The notes below the pieces were generated by a model, which worked only from the letters and a program-made list of their open reading frames with translations, was not told where the DNA came from and did no database searches. From Pistricoccus aurantiacus (GTDB lineage: Bacteria > Pseudomonadota > Gammaproteobacteria > Pseudomonadales > Halomonadaceae), in assembly GCF_007954585.1 (NCBI RefSeq), contig NZ_CP042382.1:1674001-1738000 (forward strand): a DNA stretch of 64,000 bases, written 5' to 3'. Each line of letters begins with the position of its first letter. The stretch's first letter is position 1. Positions 56,267 to 64,000 of this stretch are shown here, in pieces. The position numbers and the translations under genes are program-made.

Positions 56267-59055
56267 CAGGACTTCTCCTTGCTCGGGCGGTGAGGGGTGG
56301 TGACCTTGCCCAGATTGGCGAGAATCATCAGGGTGGCGCCCACCACCGCCAGATAGACCCCGAGATCGAACAGCAAGGCGGTAGCCAGTTCGATATCGCC
56401 GATGAGAGGAATATGGAAATGACCGTAGGAGGAAGTCAGGAAGGGGTAGCCGAACACCCAGCTGCCCAGACCGGTCAAGGTGGCGGTGGCGACCCCGGCA
56501 ATGGCGATGGTTTGATAGGTGAAGTCCAGGCGGGTCTGAACCCATTCCACGCCCCGTGCGATATAGATCAGGATCAAGGCTGCGGCGGTGATCAAACCGG
56601 CGATGAAACCGCCGCCGGGCTGGTTGTGGCCGCGCAGAAAGATATACACCGCCACCAGCAGGGCCAAAGGCAGTATCATCTGGGAGATGCTGGTAAGAAT
56701 CATCGGGTAGCGATCCGGCGACCAAAGCCGGCCTTGCCAGTCGCTGTGGGGCATGAACAGCCGCAGCCGATTGAGCAGTTTCAAGATCGCCAGCCCTGCC
56801 AGGGCGAGCACAGTAATTTCCCCCAGGGTATCGAAACCCCGGAAATCCACCAGAATCACGTTGACCACGTTATGGCCGCCGCCGCCGGGGACGCTGTTGG
56901 CGAGAAAGAAGCCGGAAATGCTGTTGCTTTCCCGAGTGAGCACCGCGTAGTTGAAGCTGGTAACTACTGCACCAAGCCCGATCGCCAGTCCGATATCCCG
57001 GATGACACGCTTGACCGAGGCCTCCTTGGGCGTCTTCTGAGGCAGGAAATAAAGCGCCAGCATCAGCAGGATCATGGTAGCCACTTCCACGGAAAGCTGA
57101 GTCAGCGCCAGATCCGGCGCGGAAAACCGCGCGAAGGTCAGAGAAACCATCAGGCCGACCACAGACAGCATCAGCAGGGAAAACAGGCGAAATCGGTGAG
57201 TCACCGCGGTACCCAAGGCGCCAAGAATCAGCAGTGCCGCCCCGGCCATCAGCACCCCATCCAGCGGCTGGTGCGTCTTGTCACCCCCCAGGCTGGGCAG
57301 CTCCACCAGCTTTAGAGCAGTCAACAGCAGGGCGCTACCCAGCAGCAGGCTCATGTAGCGCTGCAGGGAGCCATTTTCCAGGCGCTGGGTAAAGGACTGG
57401 CAAAACACCACCAGTCGCTGCACCCTGCCCTCGAAGACCAGATTGGCGTTGAGCGGCGGGAACTGACCCACCAAGCGATTTATGTAGCGGTAGGCGATAT
57501 ACAGACTGATACCCAGGCCGATGGCGATGGCGCTCATCAGCAGTGGCAGATTGAAGCCGTGCCATAGCTTCAGATGAAATTCCAGCGGCGCGGCGAGTAC
57601 CGCATCCGTGGCCAGTCCGAGCAGACCGCCTGCGAGCAGCGCAGGAAAAAGCCCCACGGCGATGCACAAGGTCGCCAGCAGCGATACCGGCAGACGCATC
57701 AGATGCGGCGGCTCATGAGGCGTGCTTGGCAGGGGCTGCTTGGCCGGCCTGTAGAAAACCGCGTGAATCAGACGCAGGGAGTAGGCGACGGAAAGGATGC
57801 CGCCCAGCGTGGCCAGCACCGGCAGTATCCAGAACAGCCCGCCCAGCAGGTGAGCCTCCAGGCTTTCGGTGAAGAACATTTCCTTCGATAGGAAGCCGTT
57901 GAAGAGCGGTACGCCCGCCATGGCGGCACCGGTAATCGTGGTAAGAAGCGCGGTTATGGGCATGGCTCGGCGCAGCCCGCCCAGCTTCTTCAGATCCCGG
58001 GTACCGGTTTCGTGATCGATGATGCCGGCGCACATGAAGAGCGCCGCCTTGAAAGTGGCGTGATTGAGAATATGAAACAGCGCCGCCAGCATGGCCATGG
58101 GGCTGCCGATGCCCAGCAGAGCGGTGATCAGCCCCAGATGGCTGACCGTGGAAAACGCCAGGATCCCCTTGAGATCCGTCTTGACCAGGGCGAACCAGGC
58201 ACCATAGAGAAAGGTGATCATTCCGATCAGGGTGACGACGATTCCCCAGAGTTCACTGCCGGCGATGGCCGGGTGCAGCCGCGCCATCAGAAAGATGCCC
58301 GCCTTGACCATGGTCGCCGAATGCAGATAGGCGGATACCGGAGTGGGCGCCGCCATGGCATGGGGCAGCCAGAACTGAAACGGAAACTGGGCTGACTTGC
58401 TGAAAGCGCCGAGCAATACCAGCACCAGCATGGTCGGGTAGCGCGGATCCGCCAGGATGGCATCGCCGCTTGCCAGTACCGTGCTCATGTCGAAGCTGCC
58501 GGCCATGTCCCCCAACAGCAGCAGTCCCGCCAGCAGGGCAAGTCCCCCGGCGCCGGTGACCGTCAGCGACATGCGCGCGCCCTTGCGGGCATCGCTGCGA
58601 TAGGACCAGAAGCCGATCAGCAGAAAGGAAGACAGGCTGGTCATCTCCCAGGCCAGCCACAGCAGAATCAGGTTGTCCGCCATCACGATGCCGACCATCG
58701 AACTCATGAACAGCATCAGGTAGGCATAGAAACGACCGTGGGAATCCTCCTGGGAAAGATAGTAATGCGCGTAGTTGATGATCAGCAGGCCGATGCCGAT
58801 GATCAGAATCGTGAACATGAGCGACAGGCCGTCCATGCGCAAGGCCAGGTCCAGCCCCAGTTCGGGCATCCATGTCAAGTTGATACGCGGCAGTTCACCC
58901 GCCAGCAGGGCAGGAATCTGCGCAGCAGTAAGCCCCAGGGCGATGGCGGGTAAAAGCAGGGTCGCCAGCGTGCAGGGGCCGCGTCCATAGCGGGCAGTCA
59001 GCACCGGCACCAATACCCCTAGCAGGGTCAACGTGGGGATCAAGAGCAATATCAT
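56266..59055 (-). CDS. mnhA: Mrp Na+/H+ antiporter subunit A fused to subunit B
   Basis: 929-residue inner-membrane protein. Residues to about 500 are the NuoL-like antiporter core ([42 protein letters not shown] region, [16 protein letters not shown]). A C-terminal MnhA extension follows. The last 130 or so residues form an MnhB-type domain ([19 protein letters not shown]), explaining the absence of a separate mnhB gene. First gene of the mnhACDEFG operon. The system exports Na+ in exchange for H+ and fits a halophilic or alkali-tolerant lifestyle. Confidence 0.95.
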   Translation of the reverse strand: MILLLIPTLTLLGVLVPVLTARYGRGPCTLATLLLPAIALGLTAAQIPALLAGELPRINLTWMPELGLDLALRMDGLSLMFTILIIGIGLLIINYAHYYLSQEDSHGRFYAYLMLFMSSMVGIVMADNLILLWLAWEMTSLSSFLLIGFWSYRSDARKGARMSLTVTGAGGLALLAGLLLLGDMAGSFDMSTVLASGDAILADPRYPTMLVLVLLGAFSKSAQFPFQFWLPHAMAAPTPVSAYLHSATMVKAGIFLMARLHPAIAGSELWGIVVTLIGMITFLYGAWFALVKTDLKGILAFSTVSHLGLITALLGIGSPMAMLAALFHILNHATFKAALFMCAGIIDHETGTRDLKKLGGLRRAMPITALLTTITGAAMAGVPLFNGFLSKEMFFTESLEAHLLGGLFWILPVLATLGGILSVAYSLRLIHAVFYRPAKQPLPSTPHEPPHLMRLPVSLLATLCIAVGLFPALLAGGLLGLATDAVLAAPLEFHLKLWHGFNLPLLMSAIAIGLGISLYIAYRYINRLVGQFPPLNANLVFEGRVQRLVVFCQSFTQRLENGSLQRYMSLLLGSALLLTALKLVELPSLGGDKTHQPLDGVLMAGAALLILGALGTAVTHRFRLFSLLMLSVVGLMVSLTFARFSAPDLALTQLSVEVATMILLMLALYFLPQKTPKEASVKRVIRDIGLAIGLGAVVTSFNYAVLTRESNSISGFFLANSVPGGGGHNVVNVILVDFRGFDTLGEITVLALAGLAILKLLNRLRLFMPHSDWQGRLWSPDRYPMILTSISQMILPLALLVAVYIFLRGHNQPGGGFIAGLITAAALILIYIARGVEWVQTRLDFTYQTIAIAGVATATLTGLGSWVFGYPFLTSSYGHFHIPLIGDIELATALLFDLGVYLAVVGATLMILANLGKVTTPHRPSKEKS

Positions 59056-59361
59056 CGAGAGACATCCTGCGCCGGGCTGGAAAGTACGCCTGTGTGATAC
59101 CTATTGTCGCGCGTCGAATCAAGTGTAGCCGCAAAGATTGCACGCCAGTTTTCTGGCCGCCTTCGGGTCCTGACGCTGAGTATCTGAGTACTCTAACGTA
59201 AAGTCAGCGTTGACGTTAAAGACTTGGGAGTTTTGTTCGCAACTCCCCCCTTTGGTCATCGGTGTTATACCGGCGTCGAGAAGGAATCGGCGATATTCGA
59301 GTACTCGTGTACGATAGTTGTACAAATTGTTTTTGGCTGTCTATTTTTGGATGGAGGTCTC
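59056..59361. promoter_or_regulatory. Divergent control region between mnhA and DUF2256/cry
   Basis: 306 bases without a supported gene. It contains nested inverted repeats: ACGCTGA/TCAGCGT (59172-59178 and 59203-59209), TAACGT/ACGTTA (59194-59199 and 59213-59218), and a hairpin GGGAGTT-N8-AACTCCC (59226-59232 and 59241-59247). TTGTACAAA sits at 59318-59326. Probable promoters and operators for both divergent units. Confidence 0.5.
59318..59326. promoter_or_regulatory. TTGTACAAA motif before DUF2256-cryptochrome
   Basis: TTGTACAAA, preceded by a second TGTAC at 59308-59312 exactly 11 bases (one helical turn) upstream. It lies 35 bases before the DUF2256 ATG. The same palindrome occurs before the iron-sulfur photolyase at 52118. 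Confidence 0.4.
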
Positions 59362-59523
59362 ATGCACCGCAAGCAGGATCTTCCGCAAAAGCAGTGCGCG
59401 CAATGCTTGCGTCTCTTTCGCTGGCGACGCAAGTGGGCACGCTGCTGGCAAGAGGTGCGCTACTGTAGCGAACGCTGCCGTCGGGACGCCCGACGCTCGC
59501 GCGGACAGGAGAAAACCTCATGA
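59362..59523 (+). CDS. DUF2256 family small zinc-ribbon-like protein
   Basis: 53 residues: MHRKQDLPQKQCAQCLRLF, then WRRKWARCWQEVRYCSERCR, giving CxxC plus a second CxxxC pair that could bind zinc. DUF2256 genes commonly precede cryptochrome/photolyase genes. GGAGG is six bases before the ATG and the stop overlaps the next start (ATGA). The frame is open upstream to 59224 but that part has no family similarity. Confidence 0.88.
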   Translation: MHRKQDLPQKQCAQCLRLFRWRRKWARCWQEVRYCSERCRRDARRSRGQEKTS

Positions 59524-60911
59524 GGCCCGATATTCTCTGGTTTCGCGACGATCTTCGTCTGACGGACAACCCGGTCTTGGATGCCGCCGCCGCGGCCTCT
59601 TCACTGCTATGCGTTTATGTGCTGGAAGAGCGCCTGCTGGCGCCTCTCGCGCCGGGCATGAGCGAGCGACGCATCGGCCCGGCGCGGCTGCATTTTCTAT
59701 GGCAAAGCCTATGCGAGCTGCGCGGGGAGCTGCTCAAGCGGGGCAGCGATCTGCTGGTCAGGGTCGGCGACCCGGCGGCGGTTCTGACGGACTTGGCGAG
59801 TGAGAGCGAGGCGCGACGGCTTTGGGTGCAGTGCCCCGTCGCCAGCGATGAAGCGTCGGATATCGCTCGGCTCGAGCAGCGGCTCCAGGCGGATACCTAC
59901 ATCAGAACAGGCGAGAATGTCACCCTGTTCAAGGCGTCGGCGCTGCCGTTTCCCCTGAGCGAGCTACCTGAAACGTATTCCGCCTTTCGCCGCCAGGTGG
60001 AAAAACATTGTGCTTTCGAGGATCTCGTTTCCTCGCCCATTACCTTGCCTCCCTGGCCGGAAAAGATGGTACGCGGCATGCCGCCGCTGGAGAAAGTCTG
60101 CCCGCGGGCTACCGTCTGGCGGCCAGATCCGCGCGGCCAGTTTTGCTTCGAAGGCGGAGAAGCGGCGGGGATGGCGCGGTTGAACGCCTATCTATGGGAC
60201 AAGGAAGGCGGCAGCCATTACAAGCAGACCCGCAACGGCCTGCTGGGGGCGGATTTTTCTACTCGGCTCTCCGCCTGGCTGGCCCGGGGCTGCCTGTCGC
60301 CGCGTCAGGTCCAGGCACAGGTACGTCGCTGGGAGGCGGAGTACGGCGTCAGCGAATCCAGCTATTGGATCGTTTTTGAGCTGCTTTGGCGAGAGTACTT
60401 TCACTGGGCGGCGCGCCAGGAAGGCGCGGGCCTGTTCGCCGAACGAAACTTGCCGACGCCCGGCGGCGCCTTTCATGCCTGGCGGCGAGGAGAAACCGGA
60501 TTGCCCTTCGTGGACGCTGCCATGATCGAGCTTGCCACCACCGGCTGGATCTCCAACCGCGCCCGTCAGAACGTGGCAAGCTTTCTGGTCAAGGACCTGG
60601 GGGAAGACTGGCGGCTCGGTGCCGCCTGGTTCGAGCACTGTCTGATCGATTACGACGTCGCCAGCAACTGGGGAAACTGGCGCTATGTCGCCGGCGTCGG
60701 TCGGGATCCACGCAATCGCTATTTCAATGTGCTCAAGCAGGCCAGGCAGTACGACGAGGAAGGGCGTTATGTCGCGCACTGGCTGCCGGCGTTGGCGTCT
60801 TTGCCGCCGGGGGCCGTCAGGCATCATCCCTGGCACGGCGAGCCGGCGCGATTCTCGCCGCCGCTCGTAATGCCTGATGCCTGGCAGCCTTATTTGATTG
60901 ATGCTGACTAG
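59520..60911 (+). CDS. cry: DASH-type cryptochrome/photolyase
   Basis: 463 residues. An N-terminal photolyase alpha/beta domain (ILWFRDDLRLTDNPVL) precedes the FAD-binding domain. That domain carries the DASH hallmarks YKQTRNGLLGADFSTRLS, FELLWREYFHW and YDVASNWGNWRYVAGVG plus RYFNVLKQA. It acts in light-dependent repair of single-stranded or loop DNA or in light signalling. Translationally coupled to the DUF2256 gene. Confidence 0.95.
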   Translation: MRPDILWFRDDLRLTDNPVLDAAAAASSLLCVYVLEERLLAPLAPGMSERRIGPARLHFLWQSLCELRGELLKRGSDLLVRVGDPAAVLTDLASESEARRLWVQCPVASDEASDIARLEQRLQADTYIRTGENVTLFKASALPFPLSELPETYSAFRRQVEKHCAFEDLVSSPITLPPWPEKMVRGMPPLEKVCPRATVWRPDPRGQFCFEGGEAAGMARLNAYLWDKEGGSHYKQTRNGLLGADFSTRLSAWLARGCLSPRQVQAQVRRWEAEYGVSESSYWIVFELLWREYFHWAARQEGAGLFAERNLPTPGGAFHAWRRGETGLPFVDAAMIELATTGWISNRARQNVASFLVKDLGEDWRLGAAWFEHCLIDYDVASNWGNWRYVAGVGRDPRNRYFNVLKQARQYDEEGRYVAHWLPALASLPPGAVRHHPWHGEPARFSPPLVMPDAWQPYLIDAD

Positions 60912-60974
60912 CTGAGATGGCTGATCTAAGCGATGATGCTTTTCCAATCATCTGTAAGAATAAGGACTCACACA

Positions 60975-62237
60975 ATGCGCAGGATGCTGAGCGTCGCGCT
61001 GATTCTCACTGTGCTGGCGGGCTGCCAGACCGCCTCGAGCCGGCAGGTCGAGGCGGCGCAGGAGACGCCAGAGACAGCACCGAAGGAGGCCAGCCGCACC
61101 CTAGGTAGCTCCACCGAAGCTCGTGATTTTGTTGACTGGGTAGCGACGTTTCGTCGTGAAGCCCGGGACCAGGGTATCGGCGAGTCGGTGCTGGTCAGCG
61201 CTTTCGAGGGGGTGCGCTTTCAGCCGCGCGTCATCGAGCTCGACGGTGCCCAGCCGGAATTCGTCAGGCCCATCTGGTCCTATCTGGATACCGCGGTCTC
61301 CGCCACGCGGATCGAGCAGGGACGCAAACAGCTGGCGGCGCATGAGGGCGCGGCCAGTGCCGCGGCGCAGCGCTACGGCGTGCCGAAGGAGATACTCGTC
61401 GCCATCTGGGGCATCGAGAGCAACTACGGCGCCAATTTCGGCGGTTTTTCCACCATCGATGCCCTGGCCACCCTGGCCTTTGAAGGAAGGCGCAGTGAAT
61501 TCGCCAAACAGGAGCTGATGGCGGCGCTGCGTATCCTCCAGGCCGGCGATATCGACGCCTCGCGCATGCGCGGCTCCTGGGCAGGCGCCATGGGCCATAC
61601 CCAGTTCATGCCGTCGAGCTTTGAAGCCTACGCGGTGGATGGAGACGCTGACGGCCATCGAGATATCTGGGGCAGTATTCCCGACGTGATGGCTTCCACT
61701 GCCCACTATCTCGATCGGGCGGGCTGGCGTGCCGGCGAGCCCTGGGGCGTCGAAGTCACACTTCCTCAAGGTTTCGATTACACCCAGGCAAGTGCCGCGA
61801 TTCGCCGCTCGAGCGAGCAGTGGGCCAGTGAGGGCGTAGCCGCCTTGAACGGTCGAGCGCTGCCCAACTTCGACGAAGCCGCCATTCTGGTTCCCGCCGG
61901 CGCCAGCGGCCCGGCCTTCCTGGTGGGGCCTAATTTCCGCGCGATCCTGCGCTACAACAATGCCACCAGCTATGCCTTGGCGGTGGGCACCCTGGCGAAT
62001 CGTATCGCCGGGCGACCGGGGATCGACCAGCAGTGGCCGAGGGATCAAAAGCCCCTGAGCCGCTCCCAGGTGCGCGAGTTGCAGCAGCTCTTGAACCGTC
62101 AGGGCTATGCCACCGGTACTCCGGATGGCATCTTGGGTCCGAATACCCGCCGCGGATTGCGCGACTATCAGCGCAGTGTTGGCCTGGTGCCGGATGGCTT
62201 TGCCACCCAGGCGTTGCTCGATCGGCTGCGCGGCTAG
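60975..62237 (+). CDS. MltB-like lytic murein transglycosylase lipoprotein
   Basis: 420 residues. A lipoprotein signal with lipobox LAGC (C17) anchors it to the outer membrane. The SLT_2/MltB catalytic domain has the Glu in IWGIESNYGANF (E148) and AGAMGHTQFMPSSFEAY. A C-terminal peptidoglycan-binding domain (QLLNRQGYATGTPDGILG, residues about 355-418) follows. It cleaves glycan strands to anhydro-MurNAc ends. The start at 60975 has AAGGA eight bases upstream; the ORF extends to 60933 but would bury the signal. The stop is two bases from convergent rsmE. Confidence 0.94.
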   Translation: MRRMLSVALILTVLAGCQTASSRQVEAAQETPETAPKEASRTLGSSTEARDFVDWVATFRREARDQGIGESVLVSAFEGVRFQPRVIELDGAQPEFVRPIWSYLDTAVSATRIEQGRKQLAAHEGAASAAAQRYGVPKEILVAIWGIESNYGANFGGFSTIDALATLAFEGRRSEFAKQELMAALRILQAGDIDASRMRGSWAGAMGHTQFMPSSFEAYAVDGDADGHRDIWGSIPDVMASTAHYLDRAGWRAGEPWGVEVTLPQGFDYTQASAAIRRSSEQWASEGVAALNGRALPNFDEAAILVPAGASGPAFLVGPNFRAILRYNNATSYALAVGTLANRIAGRPGIDQQWPRDQKPLSRSQVRELQQLLNRQGYATGTPDGILGPNTRRGLRDYQRSVGLVPDGFATQALLDRLRG

Positions 62238-62239
62238 AT

Positions 62240-62959
62240 TCAAAGCGGGCTCAGGCGGGCGAGCAGGGCGACTACCGCGGTCTCCACCCTCAGGATGCGC
62301 TCTCCCAGTTGGATGCCTCGGCAGCCCGCGGCGAGCAGCTGTTCCACCTCGTAGGGAACAAAGCCGCCTTCCGGGCCCACGATCAACAGCGCCGGAGACG
62401 CCAGTCCTCGTGGGCAGGCGGCGTCCATGCCGGGATGTGCCAGCAAGCCTTCGCGGTTCGCTAGCCTGGCGGGCAGGCGGTCTTCCAGGAAGGGCTTGAA
62501 GCGCGGCTCGAGAATGACCCGAGGCGTTCGCGTATCCCGGGCCTGTTCCAGCCCCAGCAGGAGATGTCGGCGAATCTTCTCCGGGTCGAGTTCCGGCGAC
62601 TGCCAGTAGCTTTTTTCCACCCGGCGACTGTGCAGCAGCGTGATGTGCTTCACGCCAAGAGCGGTGACGTGTTCCAGGCTGCGCGCCAGCATGCGTGGCC
62701 GAGGGAGCGCCAGCACCAGTTCGATGTCCAAGGCAGGTGGAGGCGCCTGACTCAAGGCGTCCAGTGCGAAGCAGGCCTGGTGGCGATCGAGCGCGGTCAG
62801 GCGGCCGCGACCGATGTTGCCGTCAGCGAGCCCCAGGGTCAGTTCATCACCAGGCTGCGCTTGATGCACTTCATGCAGATGCTTGAGACGGCGAGGATCG
62901 GTGATTCGAGCGCTGTGCTCATCCAGCAGATCTCCTGGCTGCAGCAGAATCAGATTCAT
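62240..62959 (-). CDS. rsmE: 16S rRNA (uracil1498-N3)-methyltransferase RsmE
   Basis: 239 residues (E. coli 243). SPOUT methyltransferase recognised by RLKHLHEVHQAQPGDEL, ALPRPRMLARSLEHVTALG, LLIVGPEGGFVPYEVEQL and LGERILRVETAVVALL. The start at 62959 (MNLILLQPG) is chosen over the open extension to 63067, which is not conserved. Confidence 0.95.
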   Translation of the reverse strand: MNLILLQPGDLLDEHSARITDPRRLKHLHEVHQAQPGDELTLGLADGNIGRGRLTALDRHQACFALDALSQAPPPALDIELVLALPRPRMLARSLEHVTALGVKHITLLHSRRVEKSYWQSPELDPEKIRRHLLLGLEQARDTRTPRVILEPRFKPFLEDRLPARLANREGLLAHPGMDAACPRGLASPALLIVGPEGGFVPYEVEQLLAAGCRGIQLGERILRVETAVVALLARLSPL

Positions 62960-63108
62960 CGATCGTCTCGTATCGCTTGACTGGCCTGAAGGCTTGGCGC
63001 AGTGCACAATGTTTGCAATGAAACCCGTCCGTGACAAAACCTGGTCATGATGAATTCCGTGCCTCACCAGATAAAAGGATGCACAACGAAAATGAGAGGA
63101 GTTCCCCT

Positions 63109-64000
<892 letters not shown>

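Noticed and set aside
56290-57315. 341-codon plus-strand frame rich in Gln, His and Gly
   Set aside because: Opposite mnhA; amino-acid composition typical of antisense to membrane-protein coding sequence.
63079-63108. Upstream ATG for phaR
   Set aside because: AAAAGG abuts this ATG with no spacing, whereas GTG 63109 has an ideal GAGAGGAG and matches the family N-terminus.

Overview
The window looks like a chromosomal segment of a moderately halophilic, aerobic gammaproteobacterium, most likely Halomonadaceae (Halomonas or a close relative). I infer this from the high GC content, the protein family mix (Mrp Na+/H+ antiporter with fused A and B subunits, HiPIP, PhaR, Anr with cbb3 oxidase, the CrbS/CrbR acetate switch) and the gene orders. 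No database search was possible. Almost all DNA is ordinary core chromosome: no prophage, insertion sequence, integron or CRISPR array is visible. The only clear selfish element is an intein in dnaB.

Layout. 71-6768: aceF (pyruvate dehydrogenase E2 with three lipoyl domains), adk, tsaB-rsmJ, a cardiolipin-synthase-like PLD enzyme, a UPF0149 protein and SprT. 6906-19037: an acetate-use locus with acs, the response regulator CrbR, the transporter-kinase CrbS, the DUF4212/SSS acetate-type symporter pair, a cNMP/CBS/DUF294 protein, a DnaQ-like exonuclease and a small membrane protein. 19129-20046: ttcA. 20137-30988: a long minus-strand respiratory block (ccoNOQP, ccoGHIS, a TauE/DsbD-like membrane protein, a HemN-like protein lacking all its cluster cysteines, and anr), with a near-perfect Anr/FNR box in front of ccoN.

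31297-31919: five tRNA genes (Val-Asp-Asp-Val-Asp) behind a strong promoter. 32095-39141: a FadH-like dienoyl-CoA reductase and the prkA-yeaH-spoVR stress operon. 39218-41361: HiPIP, a stand-alone Lrp/AsnC effector domain, a membrane-anchored NUC endonuclease and two identical tRNA-Leu(CAG). 41622-49812: rnr-rlmB, rpsF-rpsR-membrane protein-rplI, then dnaB interrupted by a 418-residue intein carrying a LAGLIDADG endonuclease.

49888-53221: two small uncharacterised proteins, an iron-sulfur photolyase and divergent hemH. 53225-59055: the complete Mrp antiporter operon (mnhA(B)CDEFG, minus strand). 59362-64000: DUF2256 plus DASH cryptochrome, an MltB-like lytic transglycosylase, rsmE, phaR and the start of purD.

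Systems in the window. Acetate uptake and activation sit beside their own two-component system. cbb3 oxidase structural and assembly genes run in one direction towards their oxygen-responsive regulator Anr. Photolyase/cryptochrome genes at two sites share a TTGTACAA motif and suggest a small light or DNA-repair regulon. The observations most worth following are the HemN-like apparent pseudoenzyme at the normal hemN position, the DnaB intein, the DnaQ-like protein with an eroded ExoIII motif, and the shared photolyase promoter motif.
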